Positions 34,528-46,913 of a stretch of DNA of 64,000 nt are shown piece after piece. The stretch covers positions 439,393,531 through 439,457,530 of the forward strand of contig CM077665.1 of NCBI GenBank assembly GCA_039707655.1, read 5' to 3'. Under the pieces are notes generated by a model that had not been told where the DNA came from, did not search any database, and saw nothing but the letters and a program-made list of their open reading frames with translations. The DNA is from Elymus sibiricus. Its lineage: Eukaryota; Streptophyta; Magnoliopsida; Poales; Poaceae. Made by a program: the position numbers and the translations under genes. The first letter of the stretch is position 1. Each line of letters begins with the position of its first letter.

Positions 34528-35090
34528 GCACTTTGCCATCTGCTGGCAGATGGCAAAGAGGCCACGTGTCAGCTACCTGCACAAACTGGGAAGGGCCTAT
34601 TTGGTCTCTTTGCCATCAGAGGGCAGATGGCAAAGGCTGCATAATCTTTGCCATCTGCCAGCAGATGGCAAAGATTATGCAGCCTTTGCCATCAGCCAGC
34701 AGATGGCAAAGATTCTAGCCTTTGCCATCTGCTGGCAGATGGCAAAGAGGCCACGTGTCAGCTACCTGTCCGAACGGGGAAGGGCCTATTTGGTCTCTTT
34801 GCCATCTGCCAGCAGATGGCAAAGGACAGAATCTTTGCCATCTGCTGGCAGATGGCAAAGCACGCCGTTAGCCTTCTAACGTGGCTAACCCCGTTCAGAG
34901 GCTTTGCCATCTGCCAGCTGATGGCAAAGGCTGCAGGCTCTTTGCCATCTGCCAGCAGACGGCAAAGTAGCCTTTGCCGGCTGGGTTTCAGCCAAACTGT
35001 TTGCCGTCTGCTGGCAGATGGCAAAGCCTTTGCCATCCGCCGACGATGCCTTTGCCATCTGCCATGGCAGATGGCAAAGTGCCGGATTCC
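34528..35090. repeat. Right subterminal repeats of the CACTA element
   Basis: These have the same TTTGCCATCTGC / GCAGATGGCAAAG modules as the left end, about twenty half-sites, mostly as inverted pairs. The segment AGGCCACGTGTCAGCTACCT occurs twice, at about 34559 and 34748. Confidence 0.9.
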
Positions 35091-35100
35091 TGTAGTGTTA

Positions 35101-38100
35101 GGGGCAGCACGAGTCCTTGTCGACCTACGAGGCTTGGTAGTAACTTGATCCGAAGCTTCATGATCATCATCATTTGCTTCCTCTTCAGTTGGTGTAGGCG
35201 CCGCAGAAACATCTTTTTGCGTTGTGCTACTCTCCAACTGAAGTGACGGTTCAACAACCTCATCAAGTTCTACTTTCCTCCCACTCAATTCTTTCGAGAG
35301 AAACTCTTTCTCAAGAAAGGACCCGTTTTTAGCAAGAAGTACTTTGCCCTCGGATCTAAGATAGAAGGCATACCCAACTGTTTCCTTAGGGTATTCTATG
35401 AAGATTCACTTTTCCGCTTTGGGTTCGAGCTTATTAGACATAAGTGTCGCATTCCCAAACTCTAAGAAATGACAGCTTAGGTTTCTGCCAAACCATAATT
35501 CATACGGTGTCATCTCAATGGATTTAGATGGTGCCCTATTTAAAGTGAATGTAGTTGTTTCTAATGCATAACCCCAAAACGATAGTGGCAAAACGATAAG
35601 GGACATCATAGTACGCACCATATCCAATAGAGCACAACTACGACGTTCGAACACACCATTACACTATGGTGTTCCAGGTGGCATGAGATGTGAAACAATT
35701 TTCACATTGTCTTCAGCTGCATACCAAACTCGTAACTCAGATATTCACCTCCACGATCATATCGTAGACATTTTACTTCTTGTCACGATGATCTTAAACT
35801 TCACTCTGAATTTCCTTGAACTTTTCAAACGTTTCAGACTTGTGTTTCATTAAGTAAATATACCCATAACTACTCAAATCATCAGTGAAGGTATGAAAAT
35901 AACGATATCCACCGCACGCTTCAACACTCATTGGACCACATACATCAACATGTATCATCTACAATAAGTCACTTGCCCGCTCCATCATAAGAAAACGGGG
36001 TCTAAGTCATCTTGCCCAAGAGGCATGGTTTGCATGTACATGTCTCAACCGATTCGAAATCGAGTGAGTCCAAAGATCCATCAGCATGGAGTTTCTTCAT
36101 GCGCTTTATACCAATATGACCTTAGCGGCAGTGCCACAAGTATGTGGTACTATCATTATTAACTTTGCATCTTTTTGGCATCAATATTATGAACATGTGT
36201 ATAACTACGATCGAGATTCAATAAGCCATTCACATTGGGTGCATGAACATTAAAGGTATTATTCATGTAAACAGAATAACCATTATTCTCTGACTTAAAT
36301 GAATAACCGTATTACGATAAACACGATCTAATCATGTTCATGCTCTAGGCAACCACCAAATAACATTTATTCAGGTTTAACACTAATCCTAAAGGTAGAG
36401 GGAGCGTGCGATGGTGATCACATCAACCTTGGAAACTCTTCCAACACACATCATCACCTCGCCCTTAGCTAGTCTCCGTTTGTTCCGTAGCTTTTATTTC
36501 GAGTTACTAACATTAGCAACTGAACCGGTATCTAATACCCAGGTGCTGCTAGGAGTACTAGTAAGGTACACATCAATAACACGTATATCAAATATACTTC
36601 TATTGACGTTGCCAGCCTTCTTATCTACCAAGTATCTAGGGCAGTTCCGCTTCATTGACCGTTCTCCTCATAATAGAAGCACTTAGTCTCGGATTTGGGT
36701 TCAACCTTGGGTTTCTTCACTGGAGAAGCAACTGGCTTGCCATTCATGAAGTTTCCCTTCTTGCCCTTCTCGAAACTAGTGGTTTTACTAACCATCAATA
36801 TTTGATGGTCCTTCTTGATTTCTACCTTCGCGGTATCAAACATCGCGAATAGCTCAGGGATTATCTTTTCCATTCCTTTCATTATTATAGTTCATCACGA
36901 AGCTCTAGTAGCTTTGTGGCAGTGACTTGGAGAACTATATAAATCACTATATTATATGGAAGATCAACTCCCAATTGATTCAAGCGATTGTAGCACCCAG
37001 ACTATCTTAGCACACGCTCACCGATTTAGCTGTTCTCCTTCATCTTGCAGGCAAAGAATCTTCCTAGAGGTCTCATACCTCTCAACACGGGCACGATCCT
37101 GAAATCCCAATTTCAGCTCTTGGAACATCTCATATGCTCCATGATGTTCAAAACGTCTTTGGAGCCTCAGTTCTAAGCCTTAAAGCATGACGCACTGACC
37201 TATCAAGTAGTCATAAAAAACGTGCTTGTCTGATGTTCTCAACACCCACAGATGATGCTTGAGGGGTTGGCACACCGAGCGGTGCATCAAGGACATAACC
37301 TTCTGTGCAGCAATGAGGAAAATCCTCAGTTTACGGACCTAGTCCTCATAATTGCTACTACCATCTTTCAACATAGTTTTCTCTAGGAACGTATCAAAAT
37401 ACAGGGGAGCTACAGCGCGAGCTATTGATCTACAACATAATTTGTAACGACAACTTAGACTATGTTCATGATAATGAGTTCAATTAATCATATTACTTAA
37501 GAACTCCAACTCAAATCAACATCCCTCAGGTTGTCTAAGTGTGACATGCTCCAAATCCACCAACCCAAGTCCGATCATCACGTGAGATGAGGTAGTTTCA
37601 ATGGTGAACATCTGCATGTTGATCACATCTACTATATGACTCATGTTCGACCTTTCGGTCTCCTATGTTCCGAGGCCATGTATGTACATGCTAGGCTCGT
37701 TAAGTTTAACCCAAGTGTTCTGCATGTGCAAAACTGGCTTACACCCGTTGTATGGGAACGTAGAGTCTATCACACCTGATCATCACGTGGTCCTTCGAGA
37801 CAACGATCCTCCCCAACGGTGCACACTTGGGGAGAACACAATTTTAATCTTGAAATTTTAGTGAGGGGTCATCTTATAATGCTACCGTCGTCCTAAGCAA
37901 ATTAAGACGCATAAAAGGATTAACATCACATGCAAATCATATAAGTGACATGATATGGCCATCATCATCTTGTGCTTTTGATCTCCATCTCCAAAGCACC
38001 GGCATGATGTCCATCGTCATCAGCATGACACCATGATCTCCATCATTGTGTCGTCATGAGGTTGTCGCACAAACTATTGCTTCTACAACTATTGCTAATG

Positions 38101-38600
38101 CATAGCAATAAAGTAAAAGCAATTACATGTCATTTAGTGATTGACACGCAGGTCATACAATAAATCAAAGACAACCCTATGGCTCCTACCGGTTGCCGTA
38201 CTCATCGACATGCAAGTCGTGATAACTATTATAAAACATCATCATCTCATACATCAAGATATATCAAATCACGTCTTGGCCATATCACATCACAACATGC
38301 CCTGCAAAAATAAGTTAGACGTCCTTTACTTTGTTGTTGCAAGTTTTACGTGGCTGCTATGGGCAACTAGTAAGAACAGTTCTTACCTACGCAAAGCCAC
38401 AATGGTGATATTCAAGTTGCCTTTTAACCTTCTACAAGGACTGCCTCGGTCGAATCCGATTCAACTAAACTGGGAGAGACAGACACCCGCCAGCCATCTT
38501 TATGCAACAAGTTGCATGTCAGTCGATGGAACCGGTCTCTCGTACGTGGACGAGTAAAGTTGGTCCGAGCCGCTTCATCTCACAATGCCGCCAAATAAAT
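35101..38600 (-). pseudogene. gag-pol: Angela gag, protease and integrase, heavily degraded
   Basis: On the minus strand, gag shows at about 36640-37300, with the conserved MKGMEKIIPELFAMFDTAKV and FEKGKKGNF and a decayed zinc knuckle (CFYYEENGQ). The protease site (WVLDTGSVANVSN) is near 36520. The integrase end is at 35406-35654 (LPLSFWGYALETTTFTLNR, MTPYELWFGR). The linker before RT (PRRSTRTRAAP) runs up to the CACTA edge. Many stops and indels are present. The open frame that crosses 35097 into the CACTA terminal repeats is chimeric and not a gene. The true gag start near 38500 could not be fixed. Confidence 0.75.
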
Positions 38601-38688
38601 ATAAGACTAAGGAGGTAAGCAATATGAACATCAATGTCCACAAACTCTTTTGTGTTCTACTCGTGCATATTATCTACGCATAGACCTA

Positions 38689-38701
38689 GCTCATGATGCC
38701 A
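38689..38701 (-). other. PBS of Angela
   Basis: The minus strand reads TGGCATCATGAGC, a decayed form of TGGTATCAGAGC (initiator Met tRNA). It starts one base inside the 5' LTR boundary. Confidence 0.75.
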
Positions 38702-38702
38702 C

Positions 38703-40486
38703 TGTTGGGGAACGTTGCATGGGAAACAAAAAAAATTCCTACGAACACCCAAGATCTATCTATGGAGATCAACAGCTACGAGAAGGAGAGTGGATCTACA
38801 TACCATTGTAGATCGCTAAGCGGGAAGCGTTAAGAAACATGGTTGATGTAGTCAAACGTCTTCGCGATCCAAATCGCAATCCGTTCCGCGATCCAATCAC
38901 GATTCGTCCCGATCTAGCGCCGAACGAACGGCACCTCCGCGTTCAGCACACGTACAGCTCGATGACGTCTCCGCCTCCTCGATCCAGCGAGCGAGGTCGG
39001 AGTAGTAGATGAGTTCTCCGGTAACACGACGACGTGGTGGCGGTGGTGTTGGTGCTATCCCGGCAGGGCTACGCCTAGCGCTACCGAAACCGCGATCGGA
39101 GGAGAAAACAATCTAGGGAGAGAGAGAGGGGCGCCAAGGGCTTCGTTTGTGCTCTTGGGGTGCCCCCTCCCCTCTATATATAGGTGGAGGGGCGTGGAGA
39201 TCAGCCCCGCCAAGCCCTAGGGCGCATCCAAGGGGAGGAGGGGAGTTGGACTCCTAGTCCAATTCCCTCCCATTCCATAAACAGATGGACTTTCCACCTC
39301 TCCCAAGACACATGGCCTGGAGGGACTTGTGTGCCTGGACCAATAAGGCTAGGGCACCTACCCTCAGCCTATGCAAACCCCTGGGACGTGGTGGAACCCT
39401 TGGTGGACTTCCGGACTCCTTCGGAAGTTTCTGGAACCTTCTAGAAGCTTTAAGGTACAATCCGGAAAAACCTGAATCCGGTAGCCAAAATATGACTTCC
39501 CATATATAATTCTTTACCGCCGGACCATTCCGGAACTCCATGTGACATCCAGGATCTCATCCGGGACTCCAAACAACCTTCGTTCACCAACAGACATAAC
39601 TCAACAATACCAAATTGTCACCGAACGTTAAGTGTGCAGACCCTGTGGGTTCGAGAACTATGTAGACATGACCGAGACAACTCTACGATCAATAACCAAT
39701 AGCAGGACCTGGATGCCCATATTGGTTCATACATATTCTACGAAGATCTGTATCGGTCGAACCACAATGTCAAGGATTCAGACAGTCCCGTATGCAGTTC
39801 CCTTTGTCCATCAGTATGTTACTTGCCTGAGATTCGATCTTCGGTATCTCCATACCTAGTTAAATGTCATTACCGGCAACTCTCTTTACTCGTTCCGTAA
39901 CACAAGATCCCGTGACTAACTCCTTGGTCACATTGCTTTCAAGCTTCTTGTGATCCTGTGTTACTGAGTGGGCCCAGAGATACCTCTCCGTCATATGGAG
40001 TGACCAATCCTAGTCTCGATCCACGCCAACCCAACATACACCCTCAGAGATACCTATAGAGCACCTTTATAGTCACCCAGTTACATTGTGACGTTTGATA
40101 CACACAAGGCATTCCTACGGTGTCAGGGAGTTGCGTGATCTCTTGGTCGTAGGAACTGATACTTGACATGGATAAAGCAGTAGCAATAAACTAACACGAT
40201 CATATGCTATGTTTAAGGTTGGGTCTTGTCCATCACATCATTCTACAAATGATGTGATCCTATTATCAGATGACAACTCATGTCTATGGTCAGGAAACCT
40301 TGACCATCTCTGATCAACAAGCTAGTCTAGTAGAGGCTTACTAGGGACATGGTGTTGTCTATGTATCCACACATGTATCTGAGTTTCCAATCAATACAAT
40401 CCTAGCATGGATAATAAATGATTATGATGAACAAGGTAATATGATAATAAATAATTTATTATTGCCTCTAGGGCATATTTCCAACA
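38703..40486 (-). repeat. 5' LTR of Angela (1784 bp)
   Basis: It is the full-length mate of 24068-25850. The promoter motif TATATATA is at 39175-39182 on the minus strand. Confidence 0.95.
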
Positions 40487-40491
40487 GCGCT

Positions 40492-42285
40492 TGGCTTGGT
40501 CCGGCTGCGGTCGGCCACCTAGGGGAGTGGCAGCCGGCTTGGTCGGCGTGGGCTTGTCGGCTGCGTCGACCATGACCGGGAGTGTCATGGAGGACTCGGC
40601 CACCGCATACTCATCCACGATGGCCATGAGATGTGCCAGGGTTGCCGGCTCTCGGCGCATGAGCTTGTGCTTGAGGAGGGTGCCGTCTCGATAGCCGTCG
40701 ACGAAGTACTGGATCGCCTGTACCTCGTGGACGCCCTCACAAGAGTTGAGGAGCTCAGCCCATCGCGTGAGGTAATCGTGGAGGAGCTCGGCTGGCCCTT
40801 GAATGCAAAGGGCCAGCTGACGGGGCCGGCTGGGACGCTTGTACGTGCCGGTGAAGTTGCGCACAAACGCCTCCTGGATGTCCAGCCAGCCGTTGATGCT
40901 GCCGGCCGGAAGGCTGTTGAGCCAGGTCAGTGCCGAGCCGAGCAGCATAAGGGGGGCATAGCGGACGGCTACGCGCTTGTTGCCGCCAACGATGCCGACG
41001 GTCGTGGTGTAGTCGGTCAACCAGTCTTCGGGCTTGGTCGAACCATTGTACTTGGGTGTATCACGCGCCAAGGTGAAGCCCTTCGGGAAAGTCTCCTTCA
41101 GGATGCGCGACCCGAAGCAGGATGGGCCGGCCATGCTCTCTTCCTTGGCGGCCTGCGACTCCGCGAGCCGCTCCAGGCAGAAATGGGCGTCCTGCTCGTC
41201 CAGCTGGCGCGCCGACGCGCTCATCCACGGGGCGCCGGGCCATCGGCTGCTCGACCGGGCAGCCGCGGTCTCGTCTCCCGCGCGGGTCCCTCTGTGCCGA
41301 CCGATGGTTGCCTCGTCCAGCTGGTTTGTACGCGCGGCTGTTGACCATCGGGCTGCGGTCTCGCCGGTCCCGGCTATTGGTGCGCCGTCCGTCAGGGCGG
41401 CGGTTCGCGTTGGCAGGCGAAGATGCATTGTGCGTGTCCCGTAGTCCACCTGCTGGCGAGCGTGGGTCGGTGGTGTTCGTCCTTGAGCGAGACCCGGCCA
41501 GGTCTCGGGACGACTGGGCCAGCTACTCCTGCTGCGCGTTCGCAGCCTCTACGAGGGTGCGGATGCGCTCCTGCTGCGCCTCGCGTGCCGGGCCGTCGAG
41601 CTCTTGCAGCTCGTGGAGGGCGGCTTGCGCAGCCCTCATGTTCTTGACGGGGGTGCTGTAGACGGGGCAGGCGCCGGCTAGCTCCTAGCCGACGAGGCCG
41701 CCGCGACGTCATACTTCCGCCAATCGGCCGGGGCTGGGGACTGCCGGCGTAAAGCCATGCGCAACGTTGTACTCACGCCACGTAGCTTTGGAACTTGCGC
41801 TATGTGACATCTAGTGCCTCCGCCTCTGCGAGCAGGTGCTGGCAGTGGGCGTCGAGCTCCGCGGCGGCGGCTGCAGGGTCAGCCACAGGTGGGATGGGTG
41901 CACGCAACATGCTTATCGCCGCATGGAGCAGGGTCTGCCATGCTGACGGGCCGCCGAGTGAGGCGGTGGTCATGACCTCCATGCGGGCGCAGAGGCTGTT
42001 GACGCTGTTGGAAGGAATGCTGACCTCTGGCGACGGCAGCTCGTCGCAGCTGAGCACCTCGGCGGGGTACTCGTTGGGGACGACCGCCACGGACACGCGG
42101 TGGTTGCCGAAGGGGATGATGGAGCCGTCCTCGCGGAAGTCCGCGTCCTCGAGGCAGTGAGCATTGTCGTTGACGCAGTCGAGCGCGCCATAGCGCATGA
42201 TCAGGCCGTGCGCGATGCGCGCGCCAGATGTGGTGAAGGGTCCCATCCGGAACGTGACTCCGGCCGACGTCGTTGCCGGCCCCAT
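40492..42285 (-). pseudogene. gag: G1 gag, N-terminal and core part
   Basis: An ATG at 42283-42285 lies inside the PBS sequence and opens MGPATTSAGVTFRMGPF. The frame stays open to a TAG near 41812. The core resumes in the frame ending at the Angela insertion, with TPKYNGSTKPEDWLTDYTTT and SALTWLNSLPAGSI, the usual features of the plant retrotransposon gag domain. LHDYLTRWAELLNSCEGVHE follows. Translation runs into Angela at 40486-40491 and continues at 24062 on the far side. The stop, an unaligned middle stretch (about 41450-41800) and the insertion make it non-functional. Confidence 0.8.
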
Positions 42286-42296
42286 GGTGGGCGCCA
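42279..42296 (-). other. PBS of G1
   Basis: The minus strand reads TGGCGCCCACCATGGGGC, two bases inside the 5' LTR. This TGGCGCCCACC type is common in grass Gypsy elements of the RIRE2/Tat group. It contains the possible gag start ATG. Confidence 0.85.
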
Positions 42297-42298
42297 AC

Positions 42299-43160
42299 TG
42301 TCATGGTATTTCCACGACAGATGCCATGGGGTGGCTTGGATCGTGGTTTGGGGCCGATGGGCGCCGGCGGCGTCCGGAGGCAGGTGGTGGCGCGAGACAC
42401 ATGACGCCAAAGATACCCAGGTTCAGGGCCCTCTGGTCGAGGTAAAACCCCTAGTCCTGCCGGAGTGACGATAGGTGATCACAATACAGGGTGCTCCTCG
42501 AGCTATTCATGAGGGAGAAGGAGGGGCTCTCGCTACCGACCTCTCTGCCTCTATTTGGTGTGAATGTGGGTGTGTGTTCTATTCATCGACCCCTCTCTCG
42601 GGAGGGCTGGGGGCTAGCTTTATAATAGAGTTGGGTGATTACAATAAAGGGGAAAAGGGGTGCGGTCCCCAGCCGTCAGCCTCTCTGTTAGGCCATGGGG
42701 CCCGCGGCTGTCGAGTCTTGTCGGGGTGCAAGGCTTGCTGGTCGCGCGCCACTGTGGCTCGCACACACGGTCGTCAGGGGGCAGGTAGGCGCACGTCGGC
42801 CCTTGTGCCGCCTCGCCCGGTCAAGTCCTGGGGCATCAGTGGCCCCTGTAGCCACGCTCTGCTGTCGTCAGCGGTCCCTGTAGCCACGCGGGGCCTGTCA
42901 ATGCGTCCTATAGCCACGCGCGACCGACCCTGGGGGTCTTGTCTCGTTGTCGTATGCTGTTATGGGTGCACAAGACGGCCGCTGACCCGCGGCCTGCCAC
43001 CGCAGCCTGTCGGCCGAGCCGGCAGTGACCAGCCAGCTAGGAGTGTCGTGGCTGGTTGGGTCGCCAGCCGTCAGCCGGCCTGGGGAGGCCAGCCGGCCCC
43101 CAAATGTCATGGAGTTGGGTTTCCACCGCTTTGGTATACCCAGGGTCCATATCCCCGTCA
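42299..43160 (-). repeat. 5' LTR of G1 (862 bp)
   Basis: It is the mate of 2208-3037. A TATA-like TATAAAG is at 42618-42624 on the minus strand. The TSD GTAAC follows at 43161-43165. Confidence 0.92.
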
Positions 43161-43268
43161 GTAACTCTGAAAAGGCAAAAACACGTAGAAAACAGGAACT
43201 AGCACTGGGTACTGGGTCAATAGGTTAGTGCTCAAAAATATTATAAATTGGTAAATAAATACCCAACA
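43161..43268 (-). repeat. Remainder of the Athila-type 5' LTR
   Basis: It starts with the duplicated GTAAC (43161-43165) and ends ATACCCAACA on the plus strand, so the LTR starts TGTTGGGT on the minus strand. Joined to 783-2207 it gives a complete LTR with TG...CA ends. The next bases, CACACACCAG, belong to the G4 LTR. The exact end within the CA run is uncertain by a few bases. Confidence 0.7.
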
Positions 43269-46200
43269 CACACACCAGTTTGTGAAAACATTTGGACATA
43301 GTTTAAGCAGCACCACCCAACTGTCCTTGACCGTGGACAGGCTATTCGAATAGTTTTACACTCTGCAGAGGTTGCACACTTTCCCCACAAGACTCGGGGA
43401 ACTTCCGTGTCATCCACGACTCGCGGTATATTGCATACCCGAGGTAAGCACCTAAACAATGCCTTTCCCCTGATGATACTAAACAAAGAGTCCACTCGTT
43501 GGTCCGTATCTTCATGATGTACAAACACGAGCCTTGCTCTACACAGTACCATCCATGAAGGAACAGAACGGTGTGCCCGGTGCCTGTAAAGACAGCGCAT
43601 GGTCGCCCTACCAGGCACGACCCCGTATCGAGAGTGACCACGTCACTCCCGCCACTAGTAATGCGGGCTCTATGCTAGTACCCACCAAAGTAATCAACAA
43701 AGCCCCGTCCCATAAGGGGTATCATGGTTGTGCATGTAAGGTTGGGACGGTCGACAAATCTTAAATCTAATCCGTTTTCGAAAACACACACACTCACTTG
43801 CTCCGGTACACCACTTCTTTATCAAGTGGTTACCTAGCCCATCATCATCTCCCTCGGGCATTAGTGGCACCCGACTGGGTTTTTGAAAAAGTCTTTGAAA
43901 CCATTTTGTTTCCATCACCATGCATATTTCCATCACACTTGCATAGCACTACTAGCAACCTTACTACTCCCACCCGCACAACCCTCATAAGAATGGTAGG
44001 GTCATGCACAATGCAAGTATCAATGGTAAAGTATCGGAGGTATCCCACCAAAGTGGTCACCACATCAACATGATCAACATCACGGAAATAAGTGCTATAA
44101 GCCATGCAAATAAAAGGGTTCTTAGTCATGGTCAAAGGGCTGCTTGCCTTTCTCAACAAAGTCTTCGGGGTCTTCGAAACCTTCTGGTCCAATCCCTTCG
44201 TCAACAACACAATCTATCGTCGCGGAATAAACGGGCAAAAATAAGCATCACAACAAAACAGAGCACAAAAGCCACTTTAAAAATGTTACTCAATTCTGAT
44301 AAATACTACAAGATATTCTAAAAATGTTTGTCTAAGGTTTTGTTGTGAAAAACTTTTTGAAAACTATTTAAATAGAAGCAATAAAATATTGAAAACTAGG
44401 TTTTAAATAGAATCAATACATAAAACATTTTCACAAAATTTTACAAGTGGCACTGTTAAATACTACATATTATTCTAGGAATTTAGGTGGAAAGATATTT
44501 GGAATAAGATTTTTATTTGGAGCTGTGGGATTTTTGGAAAACCCCATAGAAAAAGAAAAAAGAAAAAGGAAAAAGCCTCTGTGCCTGGGCCAGAGGCAGC
44601 CAGCAGCTGGGCCGGCCCAGCTGGCCAGCAAGCCAGCCGCGCGCGCGGCCAGGTTCAAACCCGACGCGTGGGCCCCGGCTGTCGGCGACAGCGAGAGGAG
44701 ACAGGGAGGCGAGACAGAGGCCGACAGGTGGGGGCCACCTGTCGGGTTCGTCTCCCTCCTCTGGACCGAGGGAGGCAGGGCTCACCGGCGACGTCTCCGG
44801 CGATGGCGAGGGCTGGCGAGCACGGGAATGGGCTCAGGGGCTCGTCGCCTCTCGGGTGGTGGAGGATACGGTCGGCGGGGAGGTCTGGGTCACCGGCGAC
44901 GAGGTCCCGCGGCGGAGGCGCTTCGGGAGGTGGTCGCCGTTGACGCTACCGACCGCAAATCGGCTGGGGAGGAAGGGGAAACGAGGCAGGGGCTCTTTGT
45001 GGTCTCAATGGAGGAGGGAAGAAGGCCGGAGCGGGCCGGTATCCCGAGATCGACGAAGCCCCGACGCGGCGGCGCCTCGGTTGATCCCGAGCACTAGGGC
45101 TCCGGGTGGTTACTTGGGTGGTTCAGGGGGTCGATTGAGAGGGGAAGGGGGTTCCAAAGGGGAGGAGAGAGCTCGGGGGAGGCCTTAAATAGGCGGGGGC
45201 GAGTCCACCGAACGCGGGTGCGCCTGCGAGCTCGTGGCCGAGCCCAGAGGCCACGGAAGGGGGAGAGGGCGTGTCTGGGGTGCTCGTGGGGTTGGTCTAG
45301 GCCAGGGGGAGCGAGAGAGAGAGAGAGAAGGGGAGGCGCGCGCGTGCGAGGCCAGCGGTTGGCCGAACAGGGCGGCCGCAGTACGTGCGAGCGGAGCCGA
45401 TGGGGGGAGAGGGAGGAGGGGGCCGACAGGGCGCCGTGGTGCGGACGTCGAGGGGGGCCAAGTGACGAGAGGGGGAGACCCAAGGCTGTCGGGGCCATGC
45501 AGTGGGCGGCGGCTACAGTGCGGTCGGGCACTGTAGCGCGCTCCAGAGCGCGCGTATGGCATGCCAACGGCGTCCTGGGCGCGGCCAACCCTGTCCAGTG
45601 GGTCTAGGGGGAAGTATACTATGAGAAAAAGGAATAGGATGCTCTGGAGAGTAGCTTAGAATAAGAGGGAATGGGAGAGAGAGGGAGATTCCTGCTGTCC
45701 AGGGGGTAAAAATGGAGTTTTACCCCACTTAACCATGGAGCTGAGGCTTGAAATTCTTACTGGGGGTAGTATGTGATAATGTGGGACTGTGGTAAAATTT
45801 TGGAGTGAAGGAGAATAGCAGAAGGGGGTCAAACTTGGCTTTTACCAATCAGCCAGAAGGTGTTTGATGGAGTTTTAGGCAAGCAAATGGAGTTTGCTTT
45901 ACATGATATTTAACAGTATGGAAATGTAGGTAAAAATAGGGAGGATCACCAAGTTTGAGGAGATTTGAATAAAGTTGACAGTACAAACTTGGAAAACCCT
46001 AGAATTTAACAGAAACAGATTTCTGTAGATCCAGGCATGTAATCCTGTGCTACCAAATCCATAACTTGGTATGGTATCATTATTTGGGTTTTAGAACATG
46101 CCCACAAAGTTTGGGGTCAATAGGACAAACTTCACAATGTAAAGTTGTTCCAATTTGAATCTGGACAGAGAGGCTTTTGGAATAATTTGGTGAAGAAAAA

Positions 46201-46913
46201 CAAGGGGGATTGAGATGAAACTTTGCAAGAGCATCACACATGACATGTGTGACTTGCTGGAATTTTCTTGGAATTTATTGAGAATATTTCCTATAGAAAT
46301 ATTTCAAAAGCTTGATTTGGACAGAAAGGGTTTTGAGGGGTTTTGCCCATGATTTTGTACATGACCATGTGTTGAAACTCATATATATGGAACATATATG
46401 TCCACTGAGTCTCCCTAAATTTTCTCAAATATTTTTAAAGCATTTAAATAATTTTTCCCTATGAAAAACCATTTCTGGCCTTAAGAAAAAGCCTTTAAAT
46501 AAAATAGCAAGATAACCTTTAAAATTAATATTTGGTGGTTTTGGGAAGTCATATATATAGTAGATTCCAAATAAAGTCTTTGGGGAAAAAGGATCCACCC
46601 AATTTGAGGACTTGTAGTACAAACCTCAATTCAGGGGTTTTTGGAAACCTAATTTGAATAAATTCTTTTTGGTCAAAATAAATTCTGATAAAAATAGTTT
46701 TGGGCACTATTCACATGGCATGATCATTGGGCAAGAAGTTTGGATCAAGGAAGATGAATATGGAGAGGAGTAGAACCTAAGAGTGCCAAACACAAACAAC
46801 CAAACAAGCAAACAAGCAACAATTCAAACAAGCATGTGCACTCAAAAGTTTTAATTGGTTCCAAATTTTGTAAATCCAAGCATAGCAAAGTGATACAAAC
46901 ACAGGGTGTGACA
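43269..46913 (-). repeat. 3' LTR of G4 (at least 3.6 kb visible)
   Basis: The LTR starts TGTCACACCCTGTG on the minus strand at 46913. A GC-rich 1-kb core lies at 44580-45600, with TATTTAA-type TATA at 45185-45191. AT-rich parts with many short GAG/GGAG runs flank it. Its outer end is interrupted at 43268. The missing part corresponds to about 53949-54588 of the other copy, so the full length is near 4.3 kb. Frames in the GC-rich core have no domains and are composition effects. Confidence 0.82.

Larger units (their letters stand above)
27280..35097. mobile_element. CACTA DNA transposon, non-autonomous, 7818 bp
   Basis: The ends are CACTACTGGAAAC and TTCCTGTAGTG (inverse CACTACAGGAA), flanked by the 3-bp duplication TTA at 27277-27279 and 35098-35100. 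Both are hallmarks of the CACTA (En/Spm) superfamily. The subterminal regions are packed with copies of TTTGCCATCTGC/GCAGATGGCAAAG, presumably transposase-binding sites. No transposase frame is visible. The interior holds a GC-rich array, a MYB/SANT-like fragment, a broken Pro/Gly-rich ORF and a long AT-rich array. It is inserted in the pol of Angela. Confidence 0.95.
24068..40486 (-). mobile_element. BARE1/Angela-type Copia retrotransposon with nested CACTA
   Basis: The LTRs at 24068-25850 and 38703-40486 start TGTTGGAAATATGCCC on the minus strand. They are flanked by GCGCT at 24063-24067 and 40487-40491. PPT and PBS are both in place. Without the CACTA element the length is about 8.6 kb, the normal size for Angela/BARE1. 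It is inserted in the gag of G1. The two LTRs differ at roughly 7-8% of the first 420 sites by eye. Gag, protease, integrase and RT remnants are present but broken. Confidence 0.95.
2208..43160 (-). mobile_element. G1: Tat-lineage Gypsy retrotransposon carrying three nested insertions
   Basis: The LTRs at 2208-3037 and 42299-43160 begin TGTC and end GTCA. They are flanked by the 5-bp duplication GTAAC at 2203-2207 and 43161-43165. The PBS and gag lie at the right end and the PPT at the left end, so the element reads leftwards. After removing the solo LTR (3609-5121), E2 (13186-22922) and Angela (24068-40486), about 13.3 kb remains, a size usual for Tat elements such as Grande and RIRE2. The order is gag, protease, RT, RNase H, integrase, then a long 3' region with an antisense gene, which is the Tat arrangement. 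The LTRs differ at roughly 8-9% of sites by eye. The Triticeae family name was not determined. Confidence 0.9.

Noticed and set aside
34528..35090. CRISPR-like look of short regularly repeated palindromes
   Set aside because: Spacers are irregular, the setting is a eukaryotic CACTA end with TTA duplication, and the motifs are subterminal transposase sites.
34758..35288. 176-codon minus-strand frame
   Set aside because: It runs from Angela pol through the CACTA boundary into terminal repeats, a chance chimera.
40631..41344. 237-codon plus-strand frame
   Set aside because: It is the antisense shadow of the G1 gag, whose minus-strand text has clear gag motifs.
44447..45607. Long frames on both strands near 45 kb
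   Set aside because: This is the GC-rich core of the G4 LTR; the same reasoning applies, with no conserved motif.
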